DNA of 64,000 bases from Fibrobacter succinogenes (GTDB lineage Bacteria; Fibrobacterota; Fibrobacteria; Fibrobacterales; Fibrobacteraceae): positions 1 through 64,000 of the forward strand of contig CACYRP010000008.1 in the NCBI GenBank assembly GCA_902776765.1, in the 5' to 3' direction. The position numbers and the translations under genes are program-made. Each line of letters begins with the position of its first letter. The first letter of the stretch is position 1. The notes under the pieces are model-generated. The model was not told the origin of the DNA and did no database searches. It was given only the letters and a program-made list of their open reading frames with translations. Shown here piece after piece: positions 54,264 to 63,853 of the stretch.

Positions 54264-55340
54264 TTATGCAAAAAACGATTGCAAAAAGCAATAGGCGAAA
54301 TGGTTCGCTTCGACCATTTTCGGCGGGAGTTCGGTGGAAAGGCATTTTTCGCGAACACCGGCAGACGCTTGGGCACATTTGCAGCAGCGGTCGGCAAAGC
54401 GGCAGCCCTTCGCAAAATCCTTCGGGTGCGGCACGGAGCCCGGAATAGAAACAAGCGTGCGCAAATCGCTATGGCTTTCGGGAATAGCCGCCAGCAGTCC
54501 TTGCGTGTAAGGGTGCATCGGGTGGTTAATGACTTCGCGAACGGGACCTTCTTCGACGATTCGACCGGCGTACATCACAGCAACGCGGTGGGCGTACTGC
54601 GAAACGATACCCATGTTGTGCGTAATGAGGAGAACGGCGGTTCCCGTCTTTTCAGCCATTTCCTTGAGCACGGCAAGCACTTGAGCCTGCACGGTCACGT
54701 CCAATGCGGTGGTCGGTTCGTCAGCGATGATCAACTTTGGCTTTGGCAAAAGAGCCATCACGATGCACACGCGCTGGAGCATACCGCCCGAAAGTTCGTG
54801 CGGGTAAGAGTTCAGAACGCGGTCAGGATCGGTAAAGCCCGCCAAGCGGAGTTGTTCGCGAATGAGGTTGAGCAGGTCCGCAGAGGACGCGCTATTCGAG
54901 ACAGCGCCGAATTTGAAAACTTCAAGCAACTGTTTTTTGATGGTGACAACGGGGTTCAAGGCTTGCATCGGTTCCTGGAAGATGCAGGCGATTTCGGAAC
55001 CGCGAACGTTTTGAAGTTCGTTGAGCGAGAGTTTTACGAGGTCGCAGGCTTCGCGAGAGTCGCGAGAGTCGACATCATCACAAGATGCGCCGGCATTGAA
55101 CAAAATCGAGCCATTCACAATTTTAGCGCTAGGCCAGGGCAGCAAACGCAAGATACTCATGGCAGTCACGCTCTTTCCGCAACCAGACTCGCCCACCAGT
55201 GCAAAAAATTCACCGGGAAAAATGTCGAACGAAACGCGGTCCGTCACTTGCAACGGCTGCTTGCCGTCACGCGGGTTACCGTTCTTGTCAAACCCAAACG
55301 CCACCGAAACATCTTTTACGCTTAAAACTGCATTGCTCAT
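54264..55340 (-). CDS. Oligopeptide-type ABC transporter ATP-binding protein (OppD/DppD-like)
   Basis: A 358-residue ATPase with Walker A GESGCGKSVT, Q-loop region (IFQEPMQALNPV), signature LSGGMLQRV, Walker B KLIIADEPTTALD and the switch His. The C-terminal extension has the Cys-rich oligopeptide-family segment (KGCRFADRCCKCA). It powers import of peptides together with the permease encoded upstream at 55391 (same strand, 50 bases away). Only one ATPase and one permease are visible, so partners must be encoded elsewhere. The long open frame on the opposite strand is rejected. Confidence 0.93.
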   Translation of the reverse strand: MSNAVLSVKDVSVAFGFDKNGNPRDGKQPLQVTDRVSFDIFPGEFFALVGESGCGKSVTAMSILRLLPWPSAKIVNGSILFNAGASCDDVDSRDSREACDLVKLSLNELQNVRGSEIACIFQEPMQALNPVVTIKKQLLEVFKFGAVSNSASSADLLNLIREQLRLAGFTDPDRVLNSYPHELSGGMLQRVCIVMALLPKPKLIIADEPTTALDVTVQAQVLAVLKEMAEKTGTAVLLITHNMGIVSQYAHRVAVMYAGRIVEEGPVREVINHPMHPYTQGLLAAIPESHSDLRTLVSIPGSVPHPKDFAKGCRFADRCCKCAQASAGVREKCLSTELPPKMVEANHFAYCFLQSFFA

Positions 55341-55390
55341 ATTCTAAACTCTCATTACACATCCATCACATCCTAACCACCAACCACTTC

Positions 55391-56470
55391 CTACACATAT
55401 CTATCCCCCGACTTCGGGTCCATGGCATCCCTCACGCCTTCGCCAACAAATGTCGTGAGCAAAAGCGTTACGAAGAGCGCAGCGACCGTACTCACGGAAA
55501 TCCACGGGGCGTAGAGGTTGTTAAGCCCCTGGCTCATGAGTTCACCCCAGCTTGGCGTGGGCGGCTGGAGTCCAAAGCCCAAAAAGTCCAGCGACGTGAG
55601 GCTTCCGATTCCACCGATAAGCGTAAACGGGAAAAGCGTCACCACGGGCGTCATCGCGTTCGGCAAAATTTCCTTGAAGAAAATATGGCGATGCCCAAGG
55701 CCAAGCACCTTCGCCGACATCACATACGTCATGCTGCGGAGCTTCAGGAATTCAGCGCGCATGTAGTAGCTGAGCGAAAGCCAGTTGAACGCCGCCATAA
55801 TCAAAATCAAAAGCCAGAAGCTGCGGCCGTAAATACTGCCAATGAGAATCACCACGTAAAGCATCGGGAGCGATGACCAGATTTCAATCATACGCTGCAT
55901 GCCCGTGTCCCAGAACTTTCCGAGATAGCCCTGGATACCGCCAATGACAATCCCGAGGAACGTTCCAAGCACGGTCAAAAGCAAGCTAAAGCTAATGCAA
56001 ATGCGGAATCCGTGAATCAAGCGCGAAAGAACATCTCGCCCATTGCTGTCCGTACCAAGCCAGTGCTTTGCGCTCGGCGCAAAGGGAGGGGTTCCCTCCT
56101 CGCTCAGATCCGCCTTCAGCGGATCGTGCGGCACTGGCGGCATGAGCGTCCACATCTCGGGGCAACCGCCAGCACGCGGGAATCCGTCTTCTTCATCCTG
56201 CTTGCACTCGGTGACATCCGCAAAGAGCTTCGCGTAATCCTGTTCCGTCTTGTATTCGCCACCAAAGTCCGCTTCGCTGTAACGCGCAAACGCCGGGAAA
56301 TAGCTTTTGCCGTTGTAACGCAAATAGAACGGTTCGTCATTCACCGTCCACGGACTCGTGAGCGAAAGCAAGTAAGCCACCACCAAAATCACAAGCGACC
56401 AAAAGGCGCGCTTGTTCTTGCGGAAGCGCTTCAGGCGATTCAAAGTTTCTGTCGAAAGTCTAAGTTTCAT
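55391..56470 (-). CDS. Oligopeptide-type ABC transporter permease (YejE/OppC-like)
   Basis: A 359-residue membrane protein. An N-terminal membrane segment (residues about 24-40) is followed by a large polar insertion (residues 45-125, with CPEMWTLMPPVPHDPLKAD) typical of YejE. The permease domain has LGTDSNGRDVLSRLIHG, five further membrane segments and the ATPase-docking EAA-like loop AKVLGLGHRHIFFKEILPN. Likely imports peptides or muropeptides with the adjacent ATPase. A palindromic repeat and a NamZ-like gene lie upstream. Confidence 0.92.
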   Translation of the reverse strand: MKLRLSTETLNRLKRFRKNKRAFWSLVILVVAYLLSLTSPWTVNDEPFYLRYNGKSYFPAFARYSEADFGGEYKTEQDYAKLFADVTECKQDEEDGFPRAGGCPEMWTLMPPVPHDPLKADLSEEGTPPFAPSAKHWLGTDSNGRDVLSRLIHGFRICISFSLLLTVLGTFLGIVIGGIQGYLGKFWDTGMQRMIEIWSSLPMLYVVILIGSIYGRSFWLLILIMAAFNWLSLSYYMRAEFLKLRSMTYVMSAKVLGLGHRHIFFKEILPNAMTPVVTLFPFTLIGGIGSLTSLDFLGFGLQPPTPSWGELMSQGLNNLYAPWISVSTVAALFVTLLLTTFVGEGVRDAMDPKSGDRYV

Positions 56471-56507
56471 TTTGGCATTATTTTTGCAATTCTATACCGT
56501 GTAAGGA

Positions 56508-56532
56508 GATTCCCGATCGAGTCGGGAATGAC
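56508..56532. repeat. GATTCCCGA...TCGGGAATGAC palindromic intergenic repeat
   Basis: A variant of the same family with stem ATTCCCGA/TCGGGAAT, in the 178-base gap between the permease and the muramidase gene. Confidence 0.75.
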
Positions 56533-56648
56533 AAAAAAAGGTTCGGCGCACTTCGGCAAGCTCAGTGACCTTGCCGGGGCGATTGCTCTAAAGTGACAAA
56601 AGCGGCGCATTTCTAATGGCATTATTTTTGCAACAATTCCAACAACCA

Positions 56649-57746
56649 TCAAATACTACTTTCTATAAATTCCTTTCTGAACGTTCCGTTGCCAAGCAAA
56701 ATATCAATCGGCAGCTTGTGGAACTCGTACTCATACGGAGGCTGTTTCCACGCAAAATCCTTCGGGTATTCGTTGAAGATGTACTGCAACAGCTTTACCG
56801 CCATCTCAAAACTGCGGAACTTGTTACGGTCCGTCACGTGAATCTGCGCACCGCCACAAATCTGCCCCGCACCCTTGTGGAACGTCGGCTGGAAGTAGTT
56901 TTCGCGGAAATACACGCCCGGAAGCTTAAGCCCGTTCATGTACTTGCAAAGCTTGACCGCATCGATAAACGGAGCGCCAAAGATTTCAAACGGACGCGTC
57001 GTGCCACGGCCTTCGCTGACGTTGGTTGCTTCGAACAGACACATGCCCGGGTACACAATTGCAGTATCAAGCGTCGGCATGTTCGGGCTCGGCAAAATCC
57101 ACGGGAGTCCCGTTTCATCGAACCACATGCGCTTATCGTAACCATCCATGTGCATCACGTAAAGTTCGCACTTCGGGAATCGTTCTGCCTTGAACTGTTC
57201 CGCCAGTTCACCAATCGTTTTTGCATGGCGCGTGCGAATACTGTGCAAGCCGACGAAACTCGTGTAATTCAAATCGAGCACCGGTCCTTCTTCGTCCACG
57301 CCGTTAATCGGGTTCGGTCGATCGACGACTACCACCGGGATTCCCGCCTTTTCGCAAGCCTTCATGCAGAGGAACAGCGTCCAGATGAACGTGTAGTAAC
57401 GCGCCCCAACATCCTGCAAGTCCACGAGCATCACGTCCACATGCGAAAGCATTTCTGCCGTCGGTTCGCGATGTTCGCCGTATAAGCTGTAAACAGGTAT
57501 TCCAAGCTCAGGGTCGGTATAGCCTTCCCATTCAATCATGTTGTCTTGCGTGTGTCCCTTGATGCCATGCTGCGGACCAAACAAAGCCGAAAGCTTAAAG
57601 AGCTTGCCGTCGTATTCTTTGAGCAAATCAAGAGTATAACGCAAATCCGCACAAACCGAAGCTGGGTGGAGCACCGCGCCCAAACGCTTTCCGCGAAGAT
57701 TCGCCGGGAAACTTTTTTCAAAATGGGAAAGAGCTAACGTAACCAT
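56649..57746 (-). CDS. DUF1343/NamZ-like exo-beta-N-acetylmuramidase
   Basis: A 365-residue protein of the DUF1343 family, whose characterised member NamZ removes terminal N-acetylmuramic acid from peptidoglycan fragments. Motifs: LHPASVCADLRYTLDLL, ALFGPQHGIKGHTQDNM, VDLQDVGARYYTFIWTL, VVVDRPNPING and EATNVSEGRGTTRPFEIFGAP. No signal peptide is evident from the ATG at 57746, so it may act in the cytoplasm, unlike many exported members. The open frame upstream (to 57785) is not supported. It lies on the same strand as the importer genes, which suggests muropeptide use. Confidence 0.88.
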   Translation of the reverse strand: MVTLALSHFEKSFPANLRGKRLGAVLHPASVCADLRYTLDLLKEYDGKLFKLSALFGPQHGIKGHTQDNMIEWEGYTDPELGIPVYSLYGEHREPTAEMLSHVDVMLVDLQDVGARYYTFIWTLFLCMKACEKAGIPVVVVDRPNPINGVDEEGPVLDLNYTSFVGLHSIRTRHAKTIGELAEQFKAERFPKCELYVMHMDGYDKRMWFDETGLPWILPSPNMPTLDTAIVYPGMCLFEATNVSEGRGTTRPFEIFGAPFIDAVKLCKYMNGLKLPGVYFRENYFQPTFHKGAGQICGGAQIHVTDRNKFRSFEMAVKLLQYIFNEYPKDFAWKQPPYEYEFHKLPIDILLGNGTFRKEFIESSI

Positions 57747-57840
57747 GTTTTTAAAGGTAGTAAATAAAAAAAGCAACCCTATCACGAGTCACTTTTTCAT
57801 TCACAAATTTTAACCCAGTTATATTCTAACAACAGAAAAA

Positions 57841-58596
57841 TTATTTTTCTTCATCTCCGCAAGTGCCATCGAACACGCAAGGCGGGCCATAAAGAACCGG
57901 CATCTGTTCAATCAATTCGTATTTTTCAAAGAATTTCTTTTCGCTCAATTCAACAGATGCATTGCTATAAGTTTTATTTCCCTTTTCATCGGTCACAATA
58001 GTGTAAGATTCACCATCATCACAATCTACAGCATTTTTTCCATTCATGTAACAAGGTGTTTTTTTACTTTCAATATCTTTGATGAGAATATCGTAACGCG
58101 CTCTAAATTCAGCTTCGTTATAAACCTTGCCATCACTGCATGTATAGGTTTTATTCTTCACAAAAATAACGCCATATTTGGCTGTAACTTCCGAAGGATC
58201 CACTCTTGCCTGAAGTTGCTGAGCATCCGTCGTTGTTTCAACGCAAGTCACCCCATCAGAACATGCATAAGTTCCATCGTTTTTGGTATTCACACATAAA
58301 TCATTTACAAATACGCCATACAACGGCGCAGGTTCCGTCCCGCTACTAGAACTTTCTACCGGCGTTGAACTAGATGATTCCACAGAAGAACTTGACGGTT
58401 CTACAGACGAACTCGACGCATTTTCTGTAGAACTAGAACTTACATTTTCTCCCGATGAACTGGAGAATGGCCCATTCGTTGTACTAGAGCTAGAATCAGA
58501 GCCACCAACAGGTCCCGTTGGCGAAGAGTTGTTATCGCAAGCGTTCCAGAATAACGCGGTCAAGGCAAGTAAAATTTTTTTCCAATGTTTATACAT
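57841..58596 (-). CDS. Ser-rich lipoprotein, function unknown
   Basis: A 251-residue lipoprotein: signal ending FWNAC, a long poly-Ser/Glu linker (residues about 25-90, repeats of SSSSVE) and a Cys-rich C-terminal part. Three short repeats of the type YACSDGVTC, YTCSDGKVYNEAEF and VDCDDGESY suggest a repeated small motif. AAGGAG precedes the ATG at 58596; the earlier in-frame codon at 58644 is rejected because it breaks the signal. No known family. Confidence 0.72.
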   Translation of the reverse strand: MYKHWKKILLALTALFWNACDNNSSPTGPVGGSDSSSSTTNGPFSSSSGENVSSSSTENASSSSVEPSSSSVESSSSTPVESSSSGTEPAPLYGVFVNDLCVNTKNDGTYACSDGVTCVETTTDAQQLQARVDPSEVTAKYGVIFVKNKTYTCSDGKVYNEAEFRARYDILIKDIESKKTPCYMNGKNAVDCDDGESYTIVTDEKGNKTYSNASVELSEKKFFEKYELIEQMPVLYGPPCVFDGTCGDEEK

Positions 58597-58752
58597 AACG
58601 GTCTCCTTCAAAAGTCCTTTTATCCACACCCTTAATATAACCAATTAAATTGGCTTTTACAATTCCCCAAAAGTCCCTTTTCAACGGAATTTTTTTCAAA
58701 AAAAAGCTAAAAATTCAAATTTTCTTTTTCGATGTATTATATAGATAATTTG

Positions 58753-60204
58753 CTATCTAAACTCAGGCGCAATCGTCAACACAAGGCTCAAGCCATGCCA
58801 GCTGTGGAACGCAAATTGCATGCGGAATAAATACATGTCCGGTTTGCGGACGCGAACGCCAAATCCCCACGAGTTGTAGAGATTGTCTTTTGTCCAATGA
58901 TTAATCCTATCGCTAATCATGGCATATTCGTTAAAAACGACACCATCCACAAGGCGATCAACTGGCCAACGGTATTCCGAAGAAAATCCGAGCAAGAACG
59001 GACTCATCCACGCATTCGTATAGCCTCGCAACGGGAACCTCGCATTCAAAGATGGGAACGCCGAATAAGGAGCCCCACCCTTTTCCATTTCCCACATTCC
59101 TTGGAAACGGAACTGGAAAGCGAACACACGATGTTCAAAAAGCGTCTCTACTAAATTTTCCGGGCGCCACACGCGCAATGCTTCATTCAAAGAAAAGTCC
59201 GTATAGAATTTTCTCGTCTTACGGCCCTCTTTTGCCGAAAGCACATATTTGTCGGCCTTACCGATAAAGAAATAAATCTGATAAAACGCATCGACACTGA
59301 CAAAGTCATGGTTTTTACCGCCATCCTTTAACGGTTCCGAACGTTTTAGCGCAGCAAGAGAAAGGTCTTCTGCACTAATTCCTCCATACTCGCCAGTCAA
59401 CACATACGAAGCCTTGACACTCAAACGATGCCCCCGTGACGGAGCATAGGGGAAATCCAAATTATCAAAAACCAGGTTTACATAGAACGGAATTTCAAAG
59501 TGGCTCTGATACAGGCCTCGATCCACAATCGGATATTTCGGATCATCCAGCACGGAATCCTTCGTATCCGTAAAATCAGCTTTATGATAAACAAATTCAG
59601 AACCAAAACTCAAATTCAAGTTTCTCGATTCGGTAACCGGTAAACCCAATTGCACACTGAAATTATACGTCGTATCGGCTTGTTTAAAGGACTCCTTGGT
59701 TCCCGGCAAGATAAAGCCGTTATCTCGATCCATATAAGCGTTAAAACTCATTTGTCCATAAATTTTTTTTCCAAAGAGGTCCTGCTTTGAATAACGCAAT
59801 TTCACATCAAAATCGCTATTTGCAAAATAGTGGCCTTCAAAAACTGCATAATCCCCTTGCTGGAAAAAATTCCTATGTCGGTAGCACAGGCCAATCATCG
59901 TGGAACTCCCCGGCTTCAGGTTAAATACCGGATAAATGAGGATATTTCTTTTTTCACCAAATGTAATGAGGTCTACAGCCTTGTCCGCAACTCCATTATC
60001 GACTGCATAGTGTAACGGAGCCGCCACCGGGTAGACAAGCATTCCAAAAACGGGCTGGATGACGTGGATAAACGGCCACGTAATAATCTCTGTAAACGAC
60101 ATGGAACTCGAAGAAGTATCTTGCACAGCTTCGTGCGACTTCTTCGCGTGCGCAGGGAAACTCAGCACACCCACAAGCACCAGTAATGTCACCAAACGTA
60201 TCAT
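58753..60204 (-). CDS. Omp85/BamA-like outer-membrane barrel protein
   Basis: A 483-residue protein with a signal peptide (ending FPAHA) and no POTRA domains. The C-terminal two-thirds is beta-barrel with surface-antigen-like features: FDNLDFPYAPSRGHRLSVKASY, LGFSSEYRWPVDRLVDGVVF and NSWGFGVRVRKPDMYLFRMQFAFH. It fits the bacterial surface antigen (D15) barrel without insertion domains. The divergent exporter gene starts 33 bases away, so a functional link in envelope export is plausible. TATATT lies nine bases before the ATG. Confidence 0.78.
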   Translation of the reverse strand: MIRLVTLLVLVGVLSFPAHAKKSHEAVQDTSSSSMSFTEIITWPFIHVIQPVFGMLVYPVAAPLHYAVDNGVADKAVDLITFGEKRNILIYPVFNLKPGSSTMIGLCYRHRNFFQQGDYAVFEGHYFANSDFDVKLRYSKQDLFGKKIYGQMSFNAYMDRDNGFILPGTKESFKQADTTYNFSVQLGLPVTESRNLNLSFGSEFVYHKADFTDTKDSVLDDPKYPIVDRGLYQSHFEIPFYVNLVFDNLDFPYAPSRGHRLSVKASYVLTGEYGGISAEDLSLAALKRSEPLKDGGKNHDFVSVDAFYQIYFFIGKADKYVLSAKEGRKTRKFYTDFSLNEALRVWRPENLVETLFEHRVFAFQFRFQGMWEMEKGGAPYSAFPSLNARFPLRGYTNAWMSPFLLGFSSEYRWPVDRLVDGVVFNEYAMISDRINHWTKDNLYNSWGFGVRVRKPDMYLFRMQFAFHSWHGLSLVLTIAPEFR

Positions 60205-60236
60205 TTTTCACCTAATATATAGTTATATTAAGTACG
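60205..60236. promoter_or_regulatory. Divergent compact promoters
   Basis: The 32 bases between two start codons contain a minus-strand TATATT (complement of 60214-60219) and a plus-strand TATATT (60224-60229), nine and seven bases from their ATGs. Confidence 0.6.
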
Positions 60237-62654
60237 ATGTTTTCACTCTTTGCAAAAATTATCAAAAAATTAGCCACCTATCCGAAAATTATCCTTACGG
60301 TTTTCCTTGCGATAGGACTTTTAAGCATTTACCCCATCACACATTTGCGTTGGGACTTGCAGCTGCAAGATACCATCACAAGTGCGCGTGAGCCTAGCAA
60401 CGTCAAAAAAATCGAAGACGCTTTTGGCGGGCTCGGAAGCCTCATCGTCATTCTCGAATCTAAGGATTCAAGTGCGAACTATCGCATTGCGCAAAACCTA
60501 GCGAACAAGATGCAAAAAAGTCCATCGGTTCATTTTGCAGACTTCGAGACAGACATCGATTTTTACAAAAAGAACAAGTTCCTGTACGCGAGCGAAAACG
60601 ATATCGACATCATGGTGCACCGCATTGAAGAACTCAAGCACCGCTACATCATGAAAAACAACCCGCTGTACATCGACCTCAAGAGTGCAATCGACTCCAT
60701 CACGAAAACAACTTCGGAACAGCGCGAACAACTTTTAAGCGACCTAGAAAAGAAGTATTTCGACAAACTCGCTACAAGCCATTCCAACAAGACCGGAACA
60801 ATCCGCATCGTCGAAATTTACCCGACACATTCCATTTCGGATTTGCAGGCAAACCGCAACCTGCTTTACGAAGTCAAAATGCAACTGGGAAAAGAAAACA
60901 AACCCAGTGATTTACGTATCCATTTTGCCGGAAAAGTTTACGAATCCATCCAAACCGGAAGACGCCTGCTGCCAGAAGCAAAGATGGTCGGTATAGTCAC
61001 GGCCGTGTTAATTTTACTGCTTCTCATACTGCATTTCTTTAGACAGCCGCAATTGATTTTCATTTCGGCATTGCCGATTGCAACACCCATTGTCACAACG
61101 CTCGCATGCTCCTACCTCTTTTACGGGCGCATTAATTTGTTTACCCTGCTGCTTGCGATTGTGCTCCCTGGGCAGGCCTTGCAAATTATCAACCACGTTC
61201 TCAATCGTTATTTCTTGGAACGCGAACAGAATTTAAGCCCGCAACTTTGCATTGAAAGTGCACTCCTTGGCATTGGGCCGTCGACCGCGGTTTCCAGCTT
61301 TACGTTTGCCGCATTGTTTGCATGCCTCATTTTGATACCTCTGCCAGGACTCCAGGAACTAGGCGTCCTTGGTTCCACAGGATGCATCTTGAACTGGGCC
61401 ATCACGCTTCTTTTCTCCACAGCCCTTTTGCAAGTGACACAACGCAAAAAACCGTTCTCGATCAGGCATGCCCAAATCCATCCGGAATACAAGATATCCA
61501 TGCTTTCCAACCGCGTGAACTGGATTATTTTCTCGATTATCATCGTAGCAAGCTTGTTCGGGCTTTATATCGGCGGAACAAGAATGCATATCCGCAACGA
61601 TTTTTCAGCAACAGAAATCAACTACAAAGACGAAACAATCGATTCGCTGATTGCACAAACGGGATTTTTGAACAAGACTCCAATCATCGTCATGCTTCCT
61701 GATAAAACCGAAAGCGAAACGCTGTTGGAACAGTTCAACAAGCTCAAGGAAAACGGATCTATTTCTACAGTCAATTCCATATTTACACTCGCGCAGTTCT
61801 CCCCCAATTTGCAACTACGCAAAATGGAAAAGCTCCGTCAATTGCACAGCATGGTCACCAGGGAATTCCGCGAAGCGCTTTCTAAGAACGAACTTGAAAA
61901 TCTTGAAAAAGTGGAACAGGCACTTGAATTTGACGAAGGTGATGAATTTGAGCCGCCCGAATACATCGCTAAAAAATTCCGTGACAAGCAAGGGGAACAA
62001 GGTCGTTTCGCATTCATTTTCACGAACATTCCGGAAAATTTCGGCAATGAACTCACTAAGCTGTACAACGAGCTCCACCAAATCAAGGGAATAAACGATG
62101 GAAAATACCTCATTGCAGGAATCCCCATCACTCGCGCTATTTTCTTAGATAGAATTACAAACCATATTCGCAGGCCACTGCAAGCAGGCGGAATACTCGT
62201 GTTTCTGTTCATGCTCGTCTACTACAACCGTTTTAGCCGCGCCTTATTCACGGCACTTCCTTCGGTTTTTGCAACCTGTTGGTTCCTTGCAGCCCTCAAC
62301 TTTTTCGACGTGCAAATTTCCGCATATAGCGCACTCACCTTCCCTATTCTCATAGGTGCAAGTGTCGATGGTTCCCTCCAATTTTTCTCGGCTTATTACG
62401 AAAAACAAAAAGGAACCGCACTCACCATTTTAAGAGACAGGTTCTTTACGATTTTCTTATCGCAGATGGCCGCCTTCATCGGTACGTACGGCATGCTCGT
62501 TTCATCCCACCCAGGACTTCGAAGCATGGGCTACGTTTCATTGACCGGGCTTATCTGCATATTCATCTCCCAATTCACCATATTCCCCCTCATCGCTGGA
62601 TCGCTCGACCAATACCGTCTGAGACAGAAAAGGAAAAAGGAAGCAAAAAAATGA
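60237..62654 (+). CDS. MMPL/RND-family exporter
   Basis: An 805-residue membrane protein with the RND layout: one N-terminal segment, a large periplasmic loop (residues about 35-240), five to six segments (about 245-405), a second loop (about 440-635) and six segments to the end. It belongs to the MMPL branch that moves lipids or hydrophobic compounds rather than drugs. The conserved GASVDGSLQFFSAYYE block is in the second half. The ATG follows a TATATT box by seven bases with no Shine-Dalgarno. Its stop overlaps the aminotransferase start in an ATGA junction. Confidence 0.88.
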   Translation: MFSLFAKIIKKLATYPKIILTVFLAIGLLSIYPITHLRWDLQLQDTITSAREPSNVKKIEDAFGGLGSLIVILESKDSSANYRIAQNLANKMQKSPSVHFADFETDIDFYKKNKFLYASENDIDIMVHRIEELKHRYIMKNNPLYIDLKSAIDSITKTTSEQREQLLSDLEKKYFDKLATSHSNKTGTIRIVEIYPTHSISDLQANRNLLYEVKMQLGKENKPSDLRIHFAGKVYESIQTGRRLLPEAKMVGIVTAVLILLLLILHFFRQPQLIFISALPIATPIVTTLACSYLFYGRINLFTLLLAIVLPGQALQIINHVLNRYFLEREQNLSPQLCIESALLGIGPSTAVSSFTFAALFACLILIPLPGLQELGVLGSTGCILNWAITLLFSTALLQVTQRKKPFSIRHAQIHPEYKISMLSNRVNWIIFSIIIVASLFGLYIGGTRMHIRNDFSATEINYKDETIDSLIAQTGFLNKTPIIVMLPDKTESETLLEQFNKLKENGSISTVNSIFTLAQFSPNLQLRKMEKLRQLHSMVTREFREALSKNELENLEKVEQALEFDEGDEFEPPEYIAKKFRDKQGEQGRFAFIFTNIPENFGNELTKLYNELHQIKGINDGKYLIAGIPITRAIFLDRITNHIRRPLQAGGILVFLFMLVYYNRFSRALFTALPSVFATCWFLAALNFFDVQISAYSALTFPILIGASVDGSLQFFSAYYEKQKGTALTILRDRFFTIFLSQMAAFIGTYGMLVSSHPGLRSMGYVSLTGLICIFISQFTIFPLIAGSLDQYRLRQKRKKEAKK

Positions 62655-63841
62655 AATCGCTTTCCGATAGAACGCAAAATATCGCAGCATCGCTCACCGT
62701 AGCCATCGATACAATGGCAAAACAGATGATTGCAGACGGCAAGGACGTCGTCAGTCTCGGCGCAGGCGAACCCGACTTTGGAACGCCCACTCCCATCCAA
62801 GATGCTGCAATTGAAGCGATTCGCGCCGGCAAAACACGCTACACCGCCCCCGTCGGGATTCTAGAAGTCCGCAAGGCCGTCGCTAAGAAATTGGAAGAAG
62901 AAAATGGCCTCCATTACGACGCATCGCAAATCATCATGACGAGCGGTGCCAAGCATGCCGTGTTCAACGCACTCGCCGCCTTGATTAATCCGGGCGACGA
63001 AGTGATTATCCCGGCCCCATACTGGGTCACCTACCCAGAACTTGTCAAATGGCTTGGCGGCACACCTGTTTTTGTTCAGGCAGGCATCGAAAAGAACTTC
63101 AAGATTGACGCCGATGATTTGCGCAAAGCATGCACTCCGCGCACGAAGACGATTCTCTTGAACAACCCGTGCAACCCCACAGGCGCTGTTTACAGCAAGA
63201 GCGAACTGGAAGCTTTGGCAAAGGAAATTGTCGCACAGGACATCTACTGCATCTCGGACGAAGTTTACGAATACTTTGTCTACGATACAGAATTTACGAG
63301 CGCAGCAGTGTTCCCCGGCATGGCGGAACGCACGATTGTAATTAACGGATTTTCGAAATCGCACTGCATGACCGGCTGGAGAATCGGTTACGATGCCGCC
63401 CCCGCCCCGATTGCAAAGATTATCGGCAAAATTCAGGGACAGGCCACCCACCACCCGAGCAATGTGGCGCAATACGCCGCTCTTGGAGCCCTCAACATGG
63501 ACAAGAGCAATGTGCACGCCATGCAGGCCGCATTCCGCAAGCGCAGAGCTTACATGCTTGAACGCACCTCGTTCTTACAGACAAAGCCCCGCGCACCCGA
63601 AGGCGCGTTCTACCTTTTTGCTCCGGTAAGCGATTACTACGGCAAGAAAACTCCGGACGGCAAGGTGATTGCAGGCTCCATTGATTTTTGCAGCGCACTT
63701 CTAGAATTCAAAGGACTTGCTATTGTGCCTGGCGCCGCCTTCGGTGACGACAGCTGCGTGCGATTCTCGTATGCCGCAAGCGATGAAAATCTCGCGAAGG
63801 CTTGCGACCGCTTTGAAGCGTTCGTGAAAGAATTGAAATAA
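62651..63841 (+). CDS. Class I pyridoxal-phosphate aminotransferase (aspartate type)
   Basis: A 396-residue transaminase, most like bacterial subgroup Ib aspartate aminotransferases: SLGAGEPDFGTP at the N-terminus, APYWVTYPE, NNPCNPTGAVYS, SDEVYEYF, the PLP lysine in NGFSKSHCMTGWRIGY, and the substrate-carboxylate Arg in CVRFSYA. It transfers the amino group between aspartate and 2-oxoglutarate. Four-base overlap with the exporter gene suggests coupling, although their roles look unrelated. Confidence 0.94.
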   Translation: MKSLSDRTQNIAASLTVAIDTMAKQMIADGKDVVSLGAGEPDFGTPTPIQDAAIEAIRAGKTRYTAPVGILEVRKAVAKKLEEENGLHYDASQIIMTSGAKHAVFNALAALINPGDEVIIPAPYWVTYPELVKWLGGTPVFVQAGIEKNFKIDADDLRKACTPRTKTILLNNPCNPTGAVYSKSELEALAKEIVAQDIYCISDEVYEYFVYDTEFTSAAVFPGMAERTIVINGFSKSHCMTGWRIGYDAAPAPIAKIIGKIQGQATHHPSNVAQYAALGALNMDKSNVHAMQAAFRKRRAYMLERTSFLQTKPRAPEGAFYLFAPVSDYYGKKTPDGKVIAGSIDFCSALLEFKGLAIVPGAAFGDDSCVRFSYAASDENLAKACDRFEAFVKELK

Positions 63842-63853
63842 CGGAAAAGAGCT

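Noticed and set aside
54279..55325. A 348-codon frame antisense to the ABC ATPase
   Set aside because: The opposite strand has all ABC motifs; this frame has none of any family.
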